Shown: positions 46,701 through 57,800 of the stretch, piece by piece | Numbering within the stretch: position 1 is the stretch's first letter | How the letters are laid out: every line of letters starts with the position of its first letter | Source of the DNA: Sacculina carcini | Taxonomy: Eukaryota; Arthropoda; Thecostraca; Sacculinidae | Direction of reading: 5' to 3' | Assembly (NCBI GenBank): GCA_916048095.2 | Contig: OU696587.1 | Location: forward strand, 4,029,993-4,093,992 | Length of the DNA: 64,000 bases | Notes under the pieces: generated by a model | What the model was told of the DNA's origin: nothing | What the model saw: only the letters and a program-made list of their open reading frames with translations | Database searches by the model: none | Position numbers and translations under genes: made by a program

Positions 46701-47637
46701 TGGTATTTGAGCAGGTACCACCATTGTTGCAAGGCTTTACTGCTAAACAATGATCTGAAATGGTACATTTGGGGTTTGAGGCGGATATTGCCTTCCATCC
46801 TTGTTTCCGGGAGCAGCCACAGTTAACTCCCGATACAGTGTTCTCGTCGCGCTCACACTGAAAACCAGATCCGCAAATATTTGAGTTTTTGCACGGATCT
46901 CGCGGTTTTCTGCATGTCGTTCCAGTCCATGCCGGGTGGCAGACACAGCTGAAACTTTTGCGACCTCGAGACACGCAGGTACCGCCGTTGGCACATAGCT
47001 TCTTGTCGAGACAAGGATCCGATCGAACACACTGCGGATGTTTCAGGGATCTTGCCTCCCAGCCGAGTCTTCTGTGACAGTTACAATTGTAGCCGGCCAC
47101 GTTTGTCACGTCCCGCGAACACTTCCAGCCACTGCCGCAGGGATTGTTGCCACCGATGTTGCAGGGGTTGTACGGCAATTGGCATGTTCTGCCTGCCCAG
47201 GCGCCGGAGCATTGGCACTTGAATCCGTTTTCCGTTGCTTGACATAATCCTCCGTTCTTGCATGGTTTGTCGGCCAGACAGACGTCGATGAGGACACATC
47301 TCGGGTCGATCTTCGATATGGCACGGTAGCCCGGGTATTTGTTGCAACCACAGGTGAAACCAGGCGGAGAGTCGATGGTTTGACACTTCCAACCAGGGCC
47401 ACACGGGTTGCGCGAACATTTGTTGCGACCTCTGATGTAGATGAGGTCGCCGTGTTGTTGTCGATACATCTCGACACGTTGGAGCATCAGCAGAAAGCCG
47501 ATTACGCTCCAGAAGCGCATGAAATATTTGCATGAAGAATGCATAGTTGAGCGATCAGTAAGAATCTGAACTTCACAGCTCGATTGCTTCACCGAAAATG
47601 CAATATGTCTAGCAAATGACGTTTCAGTTGCGTTCAT
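43783..47637 (-). CDS. Single-pass membrane protein with 20 EGF-like domains, copy 2
   Basis: 1284 codons without introns, collinear with copy 1 and differing at about two dozen residues with no internal indel. Signal-like segment follows MHSSCKYFMRFWSV; ten A/B EGF pairs; one membrane segment; the same Ser-rich tail. Pair 9 has PCENGG where copy 1 has PCGNGG; the broken third copy also has E, so E is ancestral. Substitutions in the membrane segment are conservative (IITGILFLI to MITGILLFI). All disulphide cysteines are kept, so selection is likely still acting on both copies. Role unknown; receptor or adhesion by architecture only. Confidence 0.88.
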   Translation of the reverse strand: MNATETSFARHIAFSVKQSSCEVQILTDRSTMHSSCKYFMRFWSVIGFLLMLQRVEMYRQQHGDLIYIRGRNKCSRNPCGPGWKCQTIDSPPGFTCGCNKYPGYRAISKIDPRCVLIDVCLADKPCKNGGLCQATENGFKCQCSGAWAGRTCQLPYNPCNIGGNNPCGSGWKCSRDVTNVAGYNCNCHRRLGWEARSLKHPQCVRSDPCLDKKLCANGGTCVSRGRKSFSCVCHPAWTGTTCRKPRDPCKNSNICGSGFQCERDENTVSGVNCGCSRKQGWKAISASNPKCTISDHCLAVKPCNNGGTCSNTNGNGYRCSCSPAWTGRTCSIRNDPCKSNPCEKSWKCSRKANSLLGYACNCLDRPGWAPTSDTNPICKMTDICVAKRPCQNGGTCTAIQTGSSLATTDSFTCQCKPSWTGERCEIPRNPCDEASQLCGDGWTCTRDIASQPGYSCNCQARKGWKTRSSTDPNCVRMDGKSTVLCVNGGTISDEDPAKCVCPQIWQGSTCREPRNPCLHGAVCGDKGQCQRDGESPVGFSCNCFKTRGYRALSPTQPQCVPDNICEHTSPCKNGGTCVSSRTRHNLFQCHCTPAWGGKTCERPKNPCSRNQQMCGEFSCVRHPESQLGYYCECADRPGWKARSPQDPTCIKYDACLADNPCRNGGICQNVMGPYGQLRAECKCPPTWTGRHCERYRDPCSQQPGLCNDGFKCSRDTYSAVGYKCDCETQPGYRAVSQQDPRCVLHDACQALTPCNNGGTCMPVGQEHYHCQCNSKWTGARCERLRRPCTDIKHTCGKGWQCHKTKSSPLGFSCGCEHKPGWSTDPATGKCRVSDACLALSPCENGGTCSSLTDGRFSCKCAAGWSGTKCTEPVDVCAVNSATCGDHFQCSPDPSSMAGFSCNCDRQLGWKSAGVNDPRCVIEDVCLAKSPCLNGGQCMNQGGTNFSCICPEAVQGRLCELKDQTEHQEQSLTIPLQSSTRKPVSVSHDSRIIAKDSSDHEWRNSIERELHDRRKLLKLHQEHKRAVIHYLMITGILLFIVVLLCFCMCCVVKIKTRKRKLNQLNNLAALEDALECEQLLRNRPGRNQRDAPVNNGTSITTVETINEADTVQTRNNPEKSRASVKSTSRGYERQETISRSGSINGHANSKRSTRERPSRNSSEVSIEGSGSNTSSVYLSSNDSLHTRLYGSRESIRRQEEHEIGQAQQPVCEKSYTLEKSCSMGRETKKSDKIGKQNPEIVDTSQNYHSGSSLHNADSTSIISRHSSNSYQIIPSGSDNGRPDRR

Positions 47638-48139
47638 GTTATTTTTCCATAAATCACCCGCATTATTTCATGCAGAGCTTCACAATATATAAAATGCGTA
47701 CTTTTTGTATATAATAATTCAAGATTTCCCGTGCTTTTACCTATTACCGTCCTCTATGTGAACGAATATATTTGCATTTTTATTTACATTAGATTTGACA
47801 GATTAAATCATGCTATTGGGACAAATAAGCTTAATTGGTTAGACCACCGTGTAACACATTTGCACTATTTTTAATATAGAATATACGCTTTTTCAAAAGC
47901 TACAATGTCACAAATGAGATATATATTTTTAGACTTTTAAATAAAAATCATAGTTAAATGTTAATTATGGTATTAAGCATTCAGGTGTTTACAAGACACC
48001 GCATTGGTACAGTTCATGCCTGTGTGTATGCGCGCGTGTTGGTGAACGTTCGCCTGTATGTTCGTGTGTACATATGTATGTGTGTGTGTAGCAACAGAAG
48101 CCGCGGCCACATAAAGCCATACAACCGGGTAAGCTTGCC

Positions 48140-48191
<52 letters not shown>

Positions 48192-48326
48192 CACACACCT
48201 AGAGCGGAAATGACACACAAAAACGCGAATAGCCTGGGCACGTGTGGTTTTTTGCGACCACGTGAAAGCTCTTCTCGCACACCCACACACAAGCACACAT
48301 ACACACGCGAGCGAGCAAACTGAAGC

Positions 48327-48369
<43 letters not shown>

Positions 48370-48939
48370 CATAAGCAAGTGGTTCACGGCCACGCGCCGA
48401 AACACAACACAAAACAGCGGCGGTAACAAGCAGGCATTGGCATGAAAATGAAACCAAGCAGGGTTCTACTAGTGCAGCTGACAATGTTGCATCATTTGGA
48501 GAGCATGTCATTTTCATTTAGAAGTGCATAATTAACTCTGTGCATTGCGCGTCTGGCTCCGCCACTGCACCAATTGAATTTCTTCCTCCCACATTCACCT
48601 GCTCTTCCATAGGCTCTCATACTCTTCCTATCTTCATGCCAGTATCAACTCTCAGCCTCTGTCTCGGGGCGCTCCACCCTCCTAGTTATCTGACCGACAT
48701 CGCCGCGCCGTGCAATAATGACGTCATTTCTTCACGGAGGTGCCCACCGCGTGCGATCACGAGCGCTCACGAACAATGTTTTCTAAAGGCACTCCCCTTT
48801 GGCGCCACTAAATTTTTTCAACCCAACCAATATTAATGATTTTTCATAAAAAAAACAGTTTCGAGCACGAATCCTCCCGTATAACACGTTTATTTACACA
48901 CAGACACACAAAACGTACGCATACACAAACAACCCTAGC
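47638..48939. other. EGF-AAAS intergenic region, copy 2
   Basis: Matches 7668-8870, with shorter AC tracts (48141-48188) and a longer GT tract (48331-48366). A private stretch at about 48592-48735 is absent from copy 1. The AAAS AATAAA is at 48889-48894 (minus). No gene. Confidence 0.65.
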
Positions 48940-49419
48940 AAAAGTCTCTGACTAACCCTCGCTGAGTGTGCACGTGTTTTCCGTCGCTCGTTCGCGCCCG
49001 GCTGTCTACGCTTCGCTGACGCTCACCGACGACAGATCCTGCTTTCTGCTAACGCTGAGTGTTCCTTGAGTTATATTTCAGTTGTTTTATTATTATATTT
49101 GATTTAGCGTTATTTTGATTTTTCATTACTCGTTTTGTTCATTGATAATATTTGCCTTTTTAAAGGCGGATATTTTCTTCTTGCGAGCTCATTCATTTAC
49201 TTTTAAGACTGTTTAAGACTTTTAAGTCAATTAATCTTTCTTTTATTTCAGGTTATATGTTTGAATTTTTATATTTTGTTTCTGAATGTGATTGAGAATC
49301 AGGGTTCGCAGCCATAGTTGCTTTGCAATCTTCCTGCCGAATTCTCTCATCACATTCTTTTTCGTCACTTTTAAGTTCAGTTTGTATATTATTTAATTTA
49401 ACTTTGTGTATAAATATAA

Positions 49420-52400
49420 GTGCTGTTCATGGATATATGTATTATTTTCTGCCTCATGTCTGTTTTGTTGATGTGGCGGGCTGAAAATTGTAGCCCCGCC
49501 CCGACGGCTAACGGCCGGTTTTCCCGTTTTCCGTCAGCGCCCAGCTCTTTCCTCGCACTGAGGTGCCAACTAATTCTGTGTTGCTCTCATACTCTGTCTT
49601 TATGGTCGCCCATTGTACATTTTGCCTTGCGATATGTGTTCAACAATGAGCTCTCAATAAATTGTTCTCACATGTGTTTTCTAGTGTTTTTCTTGTGTGT
49701 GTATTTGTGTATATGTTTGCTTTGTATTGTGTGTGTTGTATGCTTGTTTTTTGTTGTGAAATTTCGTATGCATGTGTTATGTGTTGTGTTTTTGTGTTCG
49801 CATGCGTCGTGCATTATGTGTTCATTTGTATGTCTGCTTTGCGTTGTGTGTGTGCCTTCTCACACCGTGGATTTGTCGTTTCTACTGATGATGTGTGGCG
49901 ATGTTGAAATGAATCCCGGTCCTGCTCGACCACAAAAACGATTTTCAAATATACTTTTCGCCAACATCAGGGGCTTGTATAAGAACATCAGAGATTTGAC
50001 AGCAGCCAGTCGCTCCAAGGACATCGTTATCTGTGCCGAAACGCTTGTGTCCGATTATCGGGACCAATCTGAGCTCTTGATGCCAGGTTTCAGTAAGCCA
50101 TTGCTAATCAAACGTGACTCAAAAAACAGGCGGCGTGGCATGGCAGTGTACGTACGCAAAGGCTTTTCAGCAACGAGAATTACAGCTCACGACTGCACTT
50201 GTCATGAAGTTATGCTGCTGCGTGTCAACACCGCCTTGATGAATTTTTACATCTTTGGAGCCTACCGAAATCCAGACAGTAACGACTCTATCTACGAATG
50301 TCTCTTGTCAGCCATGTCAACAATTCAGGAGAAGGACACCAAGTCAGCATTTGTATTTGTGGGAGACATGAACGCCCATCACCGTGAGTGGCTCTTGTCG
50401 ACATCTCCTACAGACGCTCATGGTAGAGCAGCATATGATTTCTGCAACATTTCTGGCTGCTCCCAAATGGTGTCCGGTCCCACACATCAAGCGGGAAACT
50501 GTTTGGACTTGGTTATGACAGACGTCTCAGATATCGTGAGTGTAAACGTGGAAGCTCCAATAGGAAGTTCAGATCACTCGTCGCTGTCCGTGAAGTTGAC
50601 ATTGAGACAGAAGGTTTCTCCTTACACGATTTCAAGGCTCGTGCACATGAAGAACAATGTTGACTGGGTGAAGGTGAATGATGAATTGAAAGCAATTAAA
50701 GTTTCAAATCTGCAGCAGAAGGAATGCCCCATCGATGCATTGAACAAATACATTACCGATGTCATCTCAAGGAGAGTGCCTACTAAAAAACTACGTTTTC
50801 GCTCTGATGACAAAGCCTGGTTCACCAACGAATGTCGCAGCGCACGTGAATCCAAGCAGGAGGCTTACCACAAGTGGCTCCAATCACGCTCAGCCGATTC
50901 ATGGAATGTCTACACTGAGGCCAGACGGCATGCTGAGCATGTGTATTCAGAAGCGGAAACACGTCACTCAAAGAAACTTGCTGAAAAGCTAACATCTGCC
51001 AATGACGCCCACAAATGGTGGTCAACGTTGAAATTGTCAGTGTTTGGACATGACCTGTCTGTCCCTCCTTTATTTTCAGCGAACGGTGAGCTCAAAAGCA
51101 ACCCAACAGAGAAGGCAGAGTTGCTTATGGATTACTTCAATACCAAGCAATGTCAAGGGTCCATTCCGTCTGACGATTCATCTGTCCTCGCCCCGAAAAT
51201 CAAAGGCATTGCCTTCCGATCAAAAGAAGTGGCGAATCTCATGAAAGACCTTGATGCCCACGGAGGAACAGACCCTCTGAATATGTTTCCGCTATTTTTC
51301 AAGAACACGGCAGATACTCTAGCTCCGAAGCTCAGTGCTCTTTTCAGGCGCTTGATGAAGACTGGTTCGTTTCCATCATGTTGGCGGGTTGCGAATATCA
51401 CGCCCATACCAAAAGGAACCAATTCAGCTGATGTTGCAAACTACCGGCCAATATCAATTACGCCGATTCTGTCCAAAATATTCGAGCACTTGATATCTTC
51501 CAGACTGTCCAAGTACCTGGAGAGCAACAATCTGCTGTCGGAAAACCAATTTGCATACCGCAAAAAACTCAGCACGACTGACGCTCTGCTTACTATCACG
51601 CATGAGCTCCAGCAAGTGCTAGACAAAGGCAGTGAAGCCTGGATTGTGCAGTTGGATTTCTCGGCAGCATTTGACCGTGTGAGCCACCAGGGCTTGTTGC
51701 AAAAACTGAGAAAGATTGGAGTCGGCGGCCGTTTGCTAAGTGTTTTGCATCAATTTCTATCCAATCGCGTACAACGTGTTGCCATCGATGGAGCATACAG
51801 TGGCTGGCAGAGCATTGCGTCCGGTGTCCCGCAGGGAAGTGTGTTGGGTCCTATTTTGTTCAACATTTACACCGCTGACCTGTACACAACCACACGCAAC
51901 CCTGTATATGGATATGCTGATGATATCACCTTGATGGCTGTAATTTCATCTCATTCGGACAGACCACAGGTGCGTCAAACGGTCAACGACGATCTCAGCA
52001 GCGTCCTGAAGTGGTGTGAGAGGTGGAATATGATGCTGAACACTTCGAAATCTAAATGCTTGTTGGTTTCTAGGTCACGTACCGTTCAACCTTCACATGG
52101 AGCTATCCTCATAAATGACGCCCAACTCAACGTGTGTGATGAGCTCAAAATATTGGGAGTTCATGTAGACTCAAAGCTCACGTTTGAGAGTCACATTCGG
52201 AAGCTAGTTTGTTCGGCATCGCGGAAACTGGGAATTATAAGAAAGGCATATCGGATGTTCGGTAGCAGCACAATCTCAAAAAGTTGTTTTCGCTGTTTCA
52301 TTTTGCCAATTCTGGAGTACTGCGCCCCCGTGTGGTCTTCTGCTGCGGATTGTCACCTCAATCTCATCAACAGAGTTGTTAGAACTTGCAAGTTCCTCTG

Positions 52401-52725
52401 TGGTGACTTGGTTCTTGGTGATCTTTGCCATCGTCGAAAGGTCAGCAGCGTGTGCATGCTGTACAAGATCAAGCACAACGACCATCATCCGATGAGCAAG
52501 TCAATTCCTGATGATTTCGTGGCAGCAAGAAGCACACGGTTTACATCCAAACAGCATTCCCAGTGCATGGCTCCAATTCGTTGTCGTACAAAACAATTCC
52601 AACGTTGCTTTCTTCCGGCCACTGTGTCTACTTGGAACACGCTGAAGGAGGAGGCTTTCTCGCAGAACAATTTGAACAAATTCAAGGCCAAAGTAAATGA
52701 AATGCTACTGAAAGAGCGGAATTGA
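49420..52725 (+). CDS. LINE polyprotein: hydrophobic leader, 2A-like motif, APE endonuclease, reverse transcriptase
   Basis: 1101 codons, uninterrupted. Residues 1-158 are Cys-rich and hydrophobic with several membrane-like stretches. GDVEMNPGP at 160-168 fits the 2A consensus D-x-E-x-N-P-G-P, at which ribosomes release the chain before the last Pro, so a leader of about 167 residues would separate from the enzyme. APE-type endonuclease follows: FANIRGL, CAETLV, GDMNAHH (315-321) and SSDHSS (D385-H386). Reverse transcriptase: NYRPISITPILSK, QLDFSAAFDRVSHQ, SGVPQGSVLGP, and YADD at 832-835, all complete. 2A motifs are known in APE-type LINEs of sea urchin and other animals. No separate ORF1 is seen. 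Confidence 0.93.
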   Translation: MLFMDICIIFCLMSVLLMWRAENCSPAPTANGRFSRFPSAPSSFLALRCQLILCCSHTLSLWSPIVHFALRYVFNNELSINCSHMCFLVFFLCVYLCICLLCIVCVVCLFFVVKFRMHVLCVVFLCSHASCIMCSFVCLLCVVCVPSHTVDLSFLLMMCGDVEMNPGPARPQKRFSNILFANIRGLYKNIRDLTAASRSKDIVICAETLVSDYRDQSELLMPGFSKPLLIKRDSKNRRRGMAVYVRKGFSATRITAHDCTCHEVMLLRVNTALMNFYIFGAYRNPDSNDSIYECLLSAMSTIQEKDTKSAFVFVGDMNAHHREWLLSTSPTDAHGRAAYDFCNISGCSQMVSGPTHQAGNCLDLVMTDVSDIVSVNVEAPIGSSDHSSLSVKLTLRQKVSPYTISRLVHMKNNVDWVKVNDELKAIKVSNLQQKECPIDALNKYITDVISRRVPTKKLRFRSDDKAWFTNECRSARESKQEAYHKWLQSRSADSWNVYTEARRHAEHVYSEAETRHSKKLAEKLTSANDAHKWWSTLKLSVFGHDLSVPPLFSANGELKSNPTEKAELLMDYFNTKQCQGSIPSDDSSVLAPKIKGIAFRSKEVANLMKDLDAHGGTDPLNMFPLFFKNTADTLAPKLSALFRRLMKTGSFPSCWRVANITPIPKGTNSADVANYRPISITPILSKIFEHLISSRLSKYLESNNLLSENQFAYRKKLSTTDALLTITHELQQVLDKGSEAWIVQLDFSAAFDRVSHQGLLQKLRKIGVGGRLLSVLHQFLSNRVQRVAIDGAYSGWQSIASGVPQGSVLGPILFNIYTADLYTTTRNPVYGYADDITLMAVISSHSDRPQVRQTVNDDLSSVLKWCERWNMMLNTSKSKCLLVSRSRTVQPSHGAILINDAQLNVCDELKILGVHVDSKLTFESHIRKLVCSASRKLGIIRKAYRMFGSSTISKSCFRCFILPILEYCAPVWSSAADCHLNLINRVVRTCKFLCGDLVLGDLCHRRKVSSVCMLYKIKHNDHHPMSKSIPDDFVAARSTRFTSKQHSQCMAPIRCRTKQFQRCFLPATVSTWNTLKEEAFSQNNLNKFKAKVNEMLLKERN

Positions 52726-52879
52726 CTGTTGAGTCTTATTAATTGTATATTTATTCATATTTATTGTTATTTATTCATGCTTATTGTTATTTATTTTCTA
52801 TTTATTTATATTTATTCCTATTTTACTCTCTATTTATTACTATTTATCATTGGTTGTTGTTATTTATTAAATTATAATT

Positions 52880-53110
52880 TTACTCAGTGTTGGCTGTTGT
52901 TGTTTATTGAATCATATTTATTGTTGTTGCTGTTTATTGAGTCATATTTATTGTTGTTGTTGTTTATTGAATCATATTTATTGTTGTTGCTGTTTATTGA
53001 ATCATATTTATTGTTGTTGTTGTTTATTGAATCATATTTATTGGTGTTATTGTTTATTGAATCATATTTATTTGTGTTGTTGTTACTTATTGAATCATAT
53101 TTATATTTAT
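52880..53110 (+). repeat. Tandem repeats in LINE 3' UTR
   Basis: About seven imperfect copies of a 30-bp unit containing ttattgaatcatatttattg and ttgttgttg. Confidence 0.85.
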
Positions 53111-53498
53111 TGTTGGATGTTTCTTTTTTTAATCATATGCATTGTTCTTGATTGTTATTTATTACTTATTTATTAATATTTATTCTTATTTATTGATGGC
53201 TGTTTTTTAATGAATCACATATTTATTGTTATTATTATATTATTTATTGAGGAACGTGGGCGGAGTGACATTATGGATTGTTATCGGATGATGGTTTATT
53301 ATTTATTGTTATTTATATATTATTTTCTTTCCAACTCTCTTTCTAGACTTTTTTCTCTTCGAACTCTCTTTCTCTCTGAATCTTTTGGGCGCTTCCGGTA
53401 CATGGGGCCACCTTAGGGTGGTAATAGTGCTTGCACTCTTCCCATGCTACTGGATTTGCCTGTAATTAATAATAATAATAATAATAATAAAAGACCAC

Positions 53499-53850
53499 TC
53501 AAATATCGTCGGATGACCGTTGTGTCCACAGAGAACACGCAACACCCAGATGTCGCGAGTCATGCACAGAATTCAGCGACAACGAGGCAGGATCAACAAC
53601 GGCAGACAGACATACAACATCGGCTGTATGTGTCGGCACGTGCTGTACACGACCACTAGACCAACACTACGCACACACACATGCACACACACACACACAC
53701 ATGCACACACTCAAGCACGGAAACTCGTAACACCACAAATAAAGCGAATCAAGAATGAAAATAACAGCGAAAATAACTGAAAAATAAAACGTAACAAATC
53801 AGTTCAATCCTCGTATAAAAAAAACAAACCTTAATATATTGATCAATGAT

Positions 53851-53884
<34 letters not shown>

Positions 53885-54371
53885 CACCCACTATGGTGAG
53901 ATTGGCCGACACAGAGGGTGGGAGGCCTTCTCGCTGATACTGCAGCCCCATCACTCTCTCCGACACCTCACCGCAAATCACTCCACTACACACACACATA
54001 CATATGACATTCTCAAAAATAGAAACACCAGAACGAGTATGATTATGCGTTGTCAGTTGTCATAACTAACTTTACATTTTTTATTGTGTTTTGGCTTGTG
54101 AAAAAGGCGGGAATTTTGTTACAATCATTGATGCGTCTGATTGGAAAGCTACATTCCTCTATATCTCTTCTAATCCGTGTGTGTGTGTGTGTGTGTGTGT
54201 GAGTGTGTATTTTTGCATATATGTGCTTATCTGTTTTGTGTACGTGCGCGTGTGTGTGTGTGTGTCTGCGCGTGATTGTGTATGTGTATGACTCTTGTGC
54301 TTGTATATGTGTGTGAGCGCTTTTGAGACCTTCGGGTGAAAAGCACGATATAAATGTCCTAATGTAATGTA

Positions 54372-54431
<60 letters not shown>

Positions 54432-54807
54432 TGGCGACCAGGCAGTAAGCAGTGGTGGTAGAGATAGGCCGGCACATGAGGCTCGTAGCAGCAGCACAAC
54501 ACAACAATCAACAAACGATACTGCCACGTGACTGCCACGTGGCTCCCACGACATGCAGCCCACCAGACCACCCACACTGCCACACACACACACACACGCC
54601 GCATTTCAAACACAATTTACACACACACACACACACTAACAAACATACACCGAACGTTACTGCGAATCCAAATTATTATGATTATTAATCTATCTAAAAT
54701 TAATTAACACGATTTTATATGCATTACTCTTATATCATTAAAAATATAAATTTCAACAAATCATATAGTCATGTTGTTTTAGTTGATTGTTTGTTTGTGT
54801 GTGTGTT

Positions 54808-54870
<63 letters not shown>

Positions 54871-57800
54871 GCTTGTGCGCTTTTGAGACCCTCGGGTGAA
54901 AAGCGCGATATAAATGTCTTAATGTAAGGTAATGTAATGTGTGTGTGTGTGTTTGTTTGTGTGTGTGTTTGTATGTGTGTGTGTGTGTGGCGGGTACGAT
55001 AGCGGGCCGAGAGAGGAGTCTATTTGTACACAAGTCGTGTCGATCACAAGACTGATAGAACACATCTGCTGCGACACCAGTGCAGAACGAAACGACGTGT
55101 AATAAACCCCTGCACACACACACACACACACACATACAAACACACACACATACAGAAATGCTAGTAGAAAATCAACGTCATAACGTCATATACGTCATAA
55201 CGTCATATATAACGTCAATAACGTCACAAGAAAGTAGAAGATATAATTACGGCACTAAACGGTAAATAAATTAAGACATGCAATTTCGCACAAATTGTAT
55301 TTCAAATTGCATCTAATGGTATTTAAAAATATATTTTTCTAAATCACAAATTGTATTTAGACAATATAAATGTACCCACTTTTGCTTCTAATCACCTCTT
55401 GAAATTTACTTTGATGTAACAACTGAATTTATTGAATTTATCAGCGCTGCGGTGTGGAAAACGAAGAGATGGCTCGATTAAAGAAGTGGAGAATCATAGA
55501 AGATCAAGGACGGCTCATTTAAAAGCACCTGGAGTACTGGAGAATGTTAGTAGTAGAGACTCGCCGTCGGCCGACCAGCAGCAACACGTCACTTGACTAT
55601 AGAGGGCGCCACAGGTGATGGCCGAGGGGATTCCTTCACGATGACACGTCCAATCGTCACACTTCCACACGCTGACATCACCAGCACGCCACACACACAT
55701 GGGGAAAACAAACGTGAAAAGGCACAGTCATCAGCTGTCTCACGCAACCTAATTGTCCAATAGCTCCCAAAGGCCTATCATCTAGGGTTGAAGCCATAGG
55801 TGTCAGTAATCAAGAACATTAGATTTAGATAATTTGATTTAGCGAATTTCTCTCAGTCCTAACCTAACCTAACTAAACCTAACCTAATGAAAAATATAGA
55901 AACGTTTTTGTGCGTTATTATGCGTGTTAAATGTTCTTGAATCCTTACACATTTAGCCTAGACCATTATTCAGTGCCACATGTCCTATTGGGCTAATGTT
56001 ACATGTATATCTTGTATTATATAATCGTATTTATATATGCTGAAATCGCAGGTTACAGCCATTAAGCTCAAGTCACTTTTCAGGCCTGAAAAGGACTAGG
56101 TTTTATTAGTAAAACCCAATAAGCCCACCCAAAATGTGTACCTTTCTCCGGTAAAGTTTTTCAAGTGCTCTGTTTGTTTCACATATACAATATAATGGAA
56201 AAAAATTGTCCTTTCCTATCATTGACATTTTTCATTAAACTATTGCAGATATTTGTACTATATTAACATTGATATAATTCATATTATAATGAAGTTTGTT
56301 CTTTTGAATAGACAACTTTAGCAGACTGATTTTTTAATATAATTTTTTATTAAAAAAATCAGCTTAATGCCGCCACGTGGCACGCACCAGAACGTGCTGT
56401 CGATACACGTGGCTAGAACACGTGCACCGCACGGACTCCAGCTGACCAAGCTGCGACCGTCGCACGCGACACGTGTCAACGCCACGTGCTGCTCGGCGGC
56501 CACGTGCCACACCAGCGCACACGTGGCACGTGCACACAGCGACACCAGTAAGTCACCCTGACACACACACACACACACACACAAGAATTCTTCTGAACAA
56601 TGTTTATGTGTGTGCATCAATGGATTTATATATGTAAAAATGTTAATTCACGTGTAGGTATGTATATAGGACTGTGAATGTTTGTGTGCGTATGTGTGAG
56701 TGTATGCATCAATTGGTTTTAATTCAAGATATATAAACTCACGTGCATGGATGGATGATGGTACATGTATGTTTGAGTATGATTGTGTGTGTGAATGTGT
56801 GTGTGTGCGTGTTTGTTTGTGTGTGTGTGCATGTATATGTAAATATGTACATTTGTACACAATAGAGTGATATATTTATATTTGTTGCGTGTTATATAAT
56901 TAAGTTGTATTATCTGATGTAACCGCGTAGTCTTGCCAACCATTGTCTGATTGTATTCTACATCAATCATGTGCGTCTATGAGCTTGCTCATAGACGAAC
57001 ATTCCTGCCATTTTATACCCTGTATATTCGTATGAAATTATTGTTGTGTAAAATGTGGCAATAAACTGAACACACAAACACACACACACGCATTCATACA
57101 TAGACATAATGTCATGCACTAAGATATTGGTTGCATTTTGGAAGCATGATATTTCCCCACCATCGGGTGATTATAATCACATGAGAACGTTATTGTTGAT
57201 ATTTTAGATATCTGCATATTGCTATCATTTCATATACTTGTATTATGAGAACAGTTCTAGTGCATGTTACCAGCAATCAATATTTGTGCAACTTGTTGTT
57301 AAATGTGCTAGATTTCCCTTCAATGTTATTATCTCTCTCTCTATTTCTCTGTGTTGATAATCAAGATGCAGGGAGACTGCAGTGATGCCATTTATAATGC
57401 TCACGTTTTTCATCTTGTTGGTCGATTTTAATACTAATAACAACATCAGTCGATTTTCATGACGGCGCCGTGAAAATCATCTGAACAAAGGTCAATATTG
57501 CATTAGCAACTGCCAAACCGCCGACAAGATGCTAAAAACAACCATGTTAGTGTGTGTGTGTGTGTAATAATGTCATGTACCTAATGTAATAATGTGATGT
57601 AATAATATAACCTACCTAATTTCATAATGTAATGAATGTGTGTGTGTGTGTGTCGCAGCGCCCTAGAGACCCTCTAGGAGTAGGGCGCTATATAAATATC
57701 CACCTAATGTAATGTGTAAGTGTGTGTGTGTGTGTGTGTTTGTGTAAGCGCTCACTAGAGGGCACCACTGTACACTGACGACGGGCGCGTGTCCGGCTGC

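Larger units (their letters stand above)
48940..53493 (+). mobile_element. Full-length LINE with 2A-like motif, inserted beside AAAS copy 2
   Basis: Element 48945-53488 flanked by aaaag (48940-48944, 53489-53493). Copy 1 shows the empty site (gcaaaaaaccactc). About 475 bp of 5' UTR begin tctctgacta. One 1101-codon ORF is followed by a 3' UTR with ttattgaatcata repeats (52900-53100) and a (TAA)n tail (53466-53488). Length and intact ORF point to recent insertion. Confidence 0.93.
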
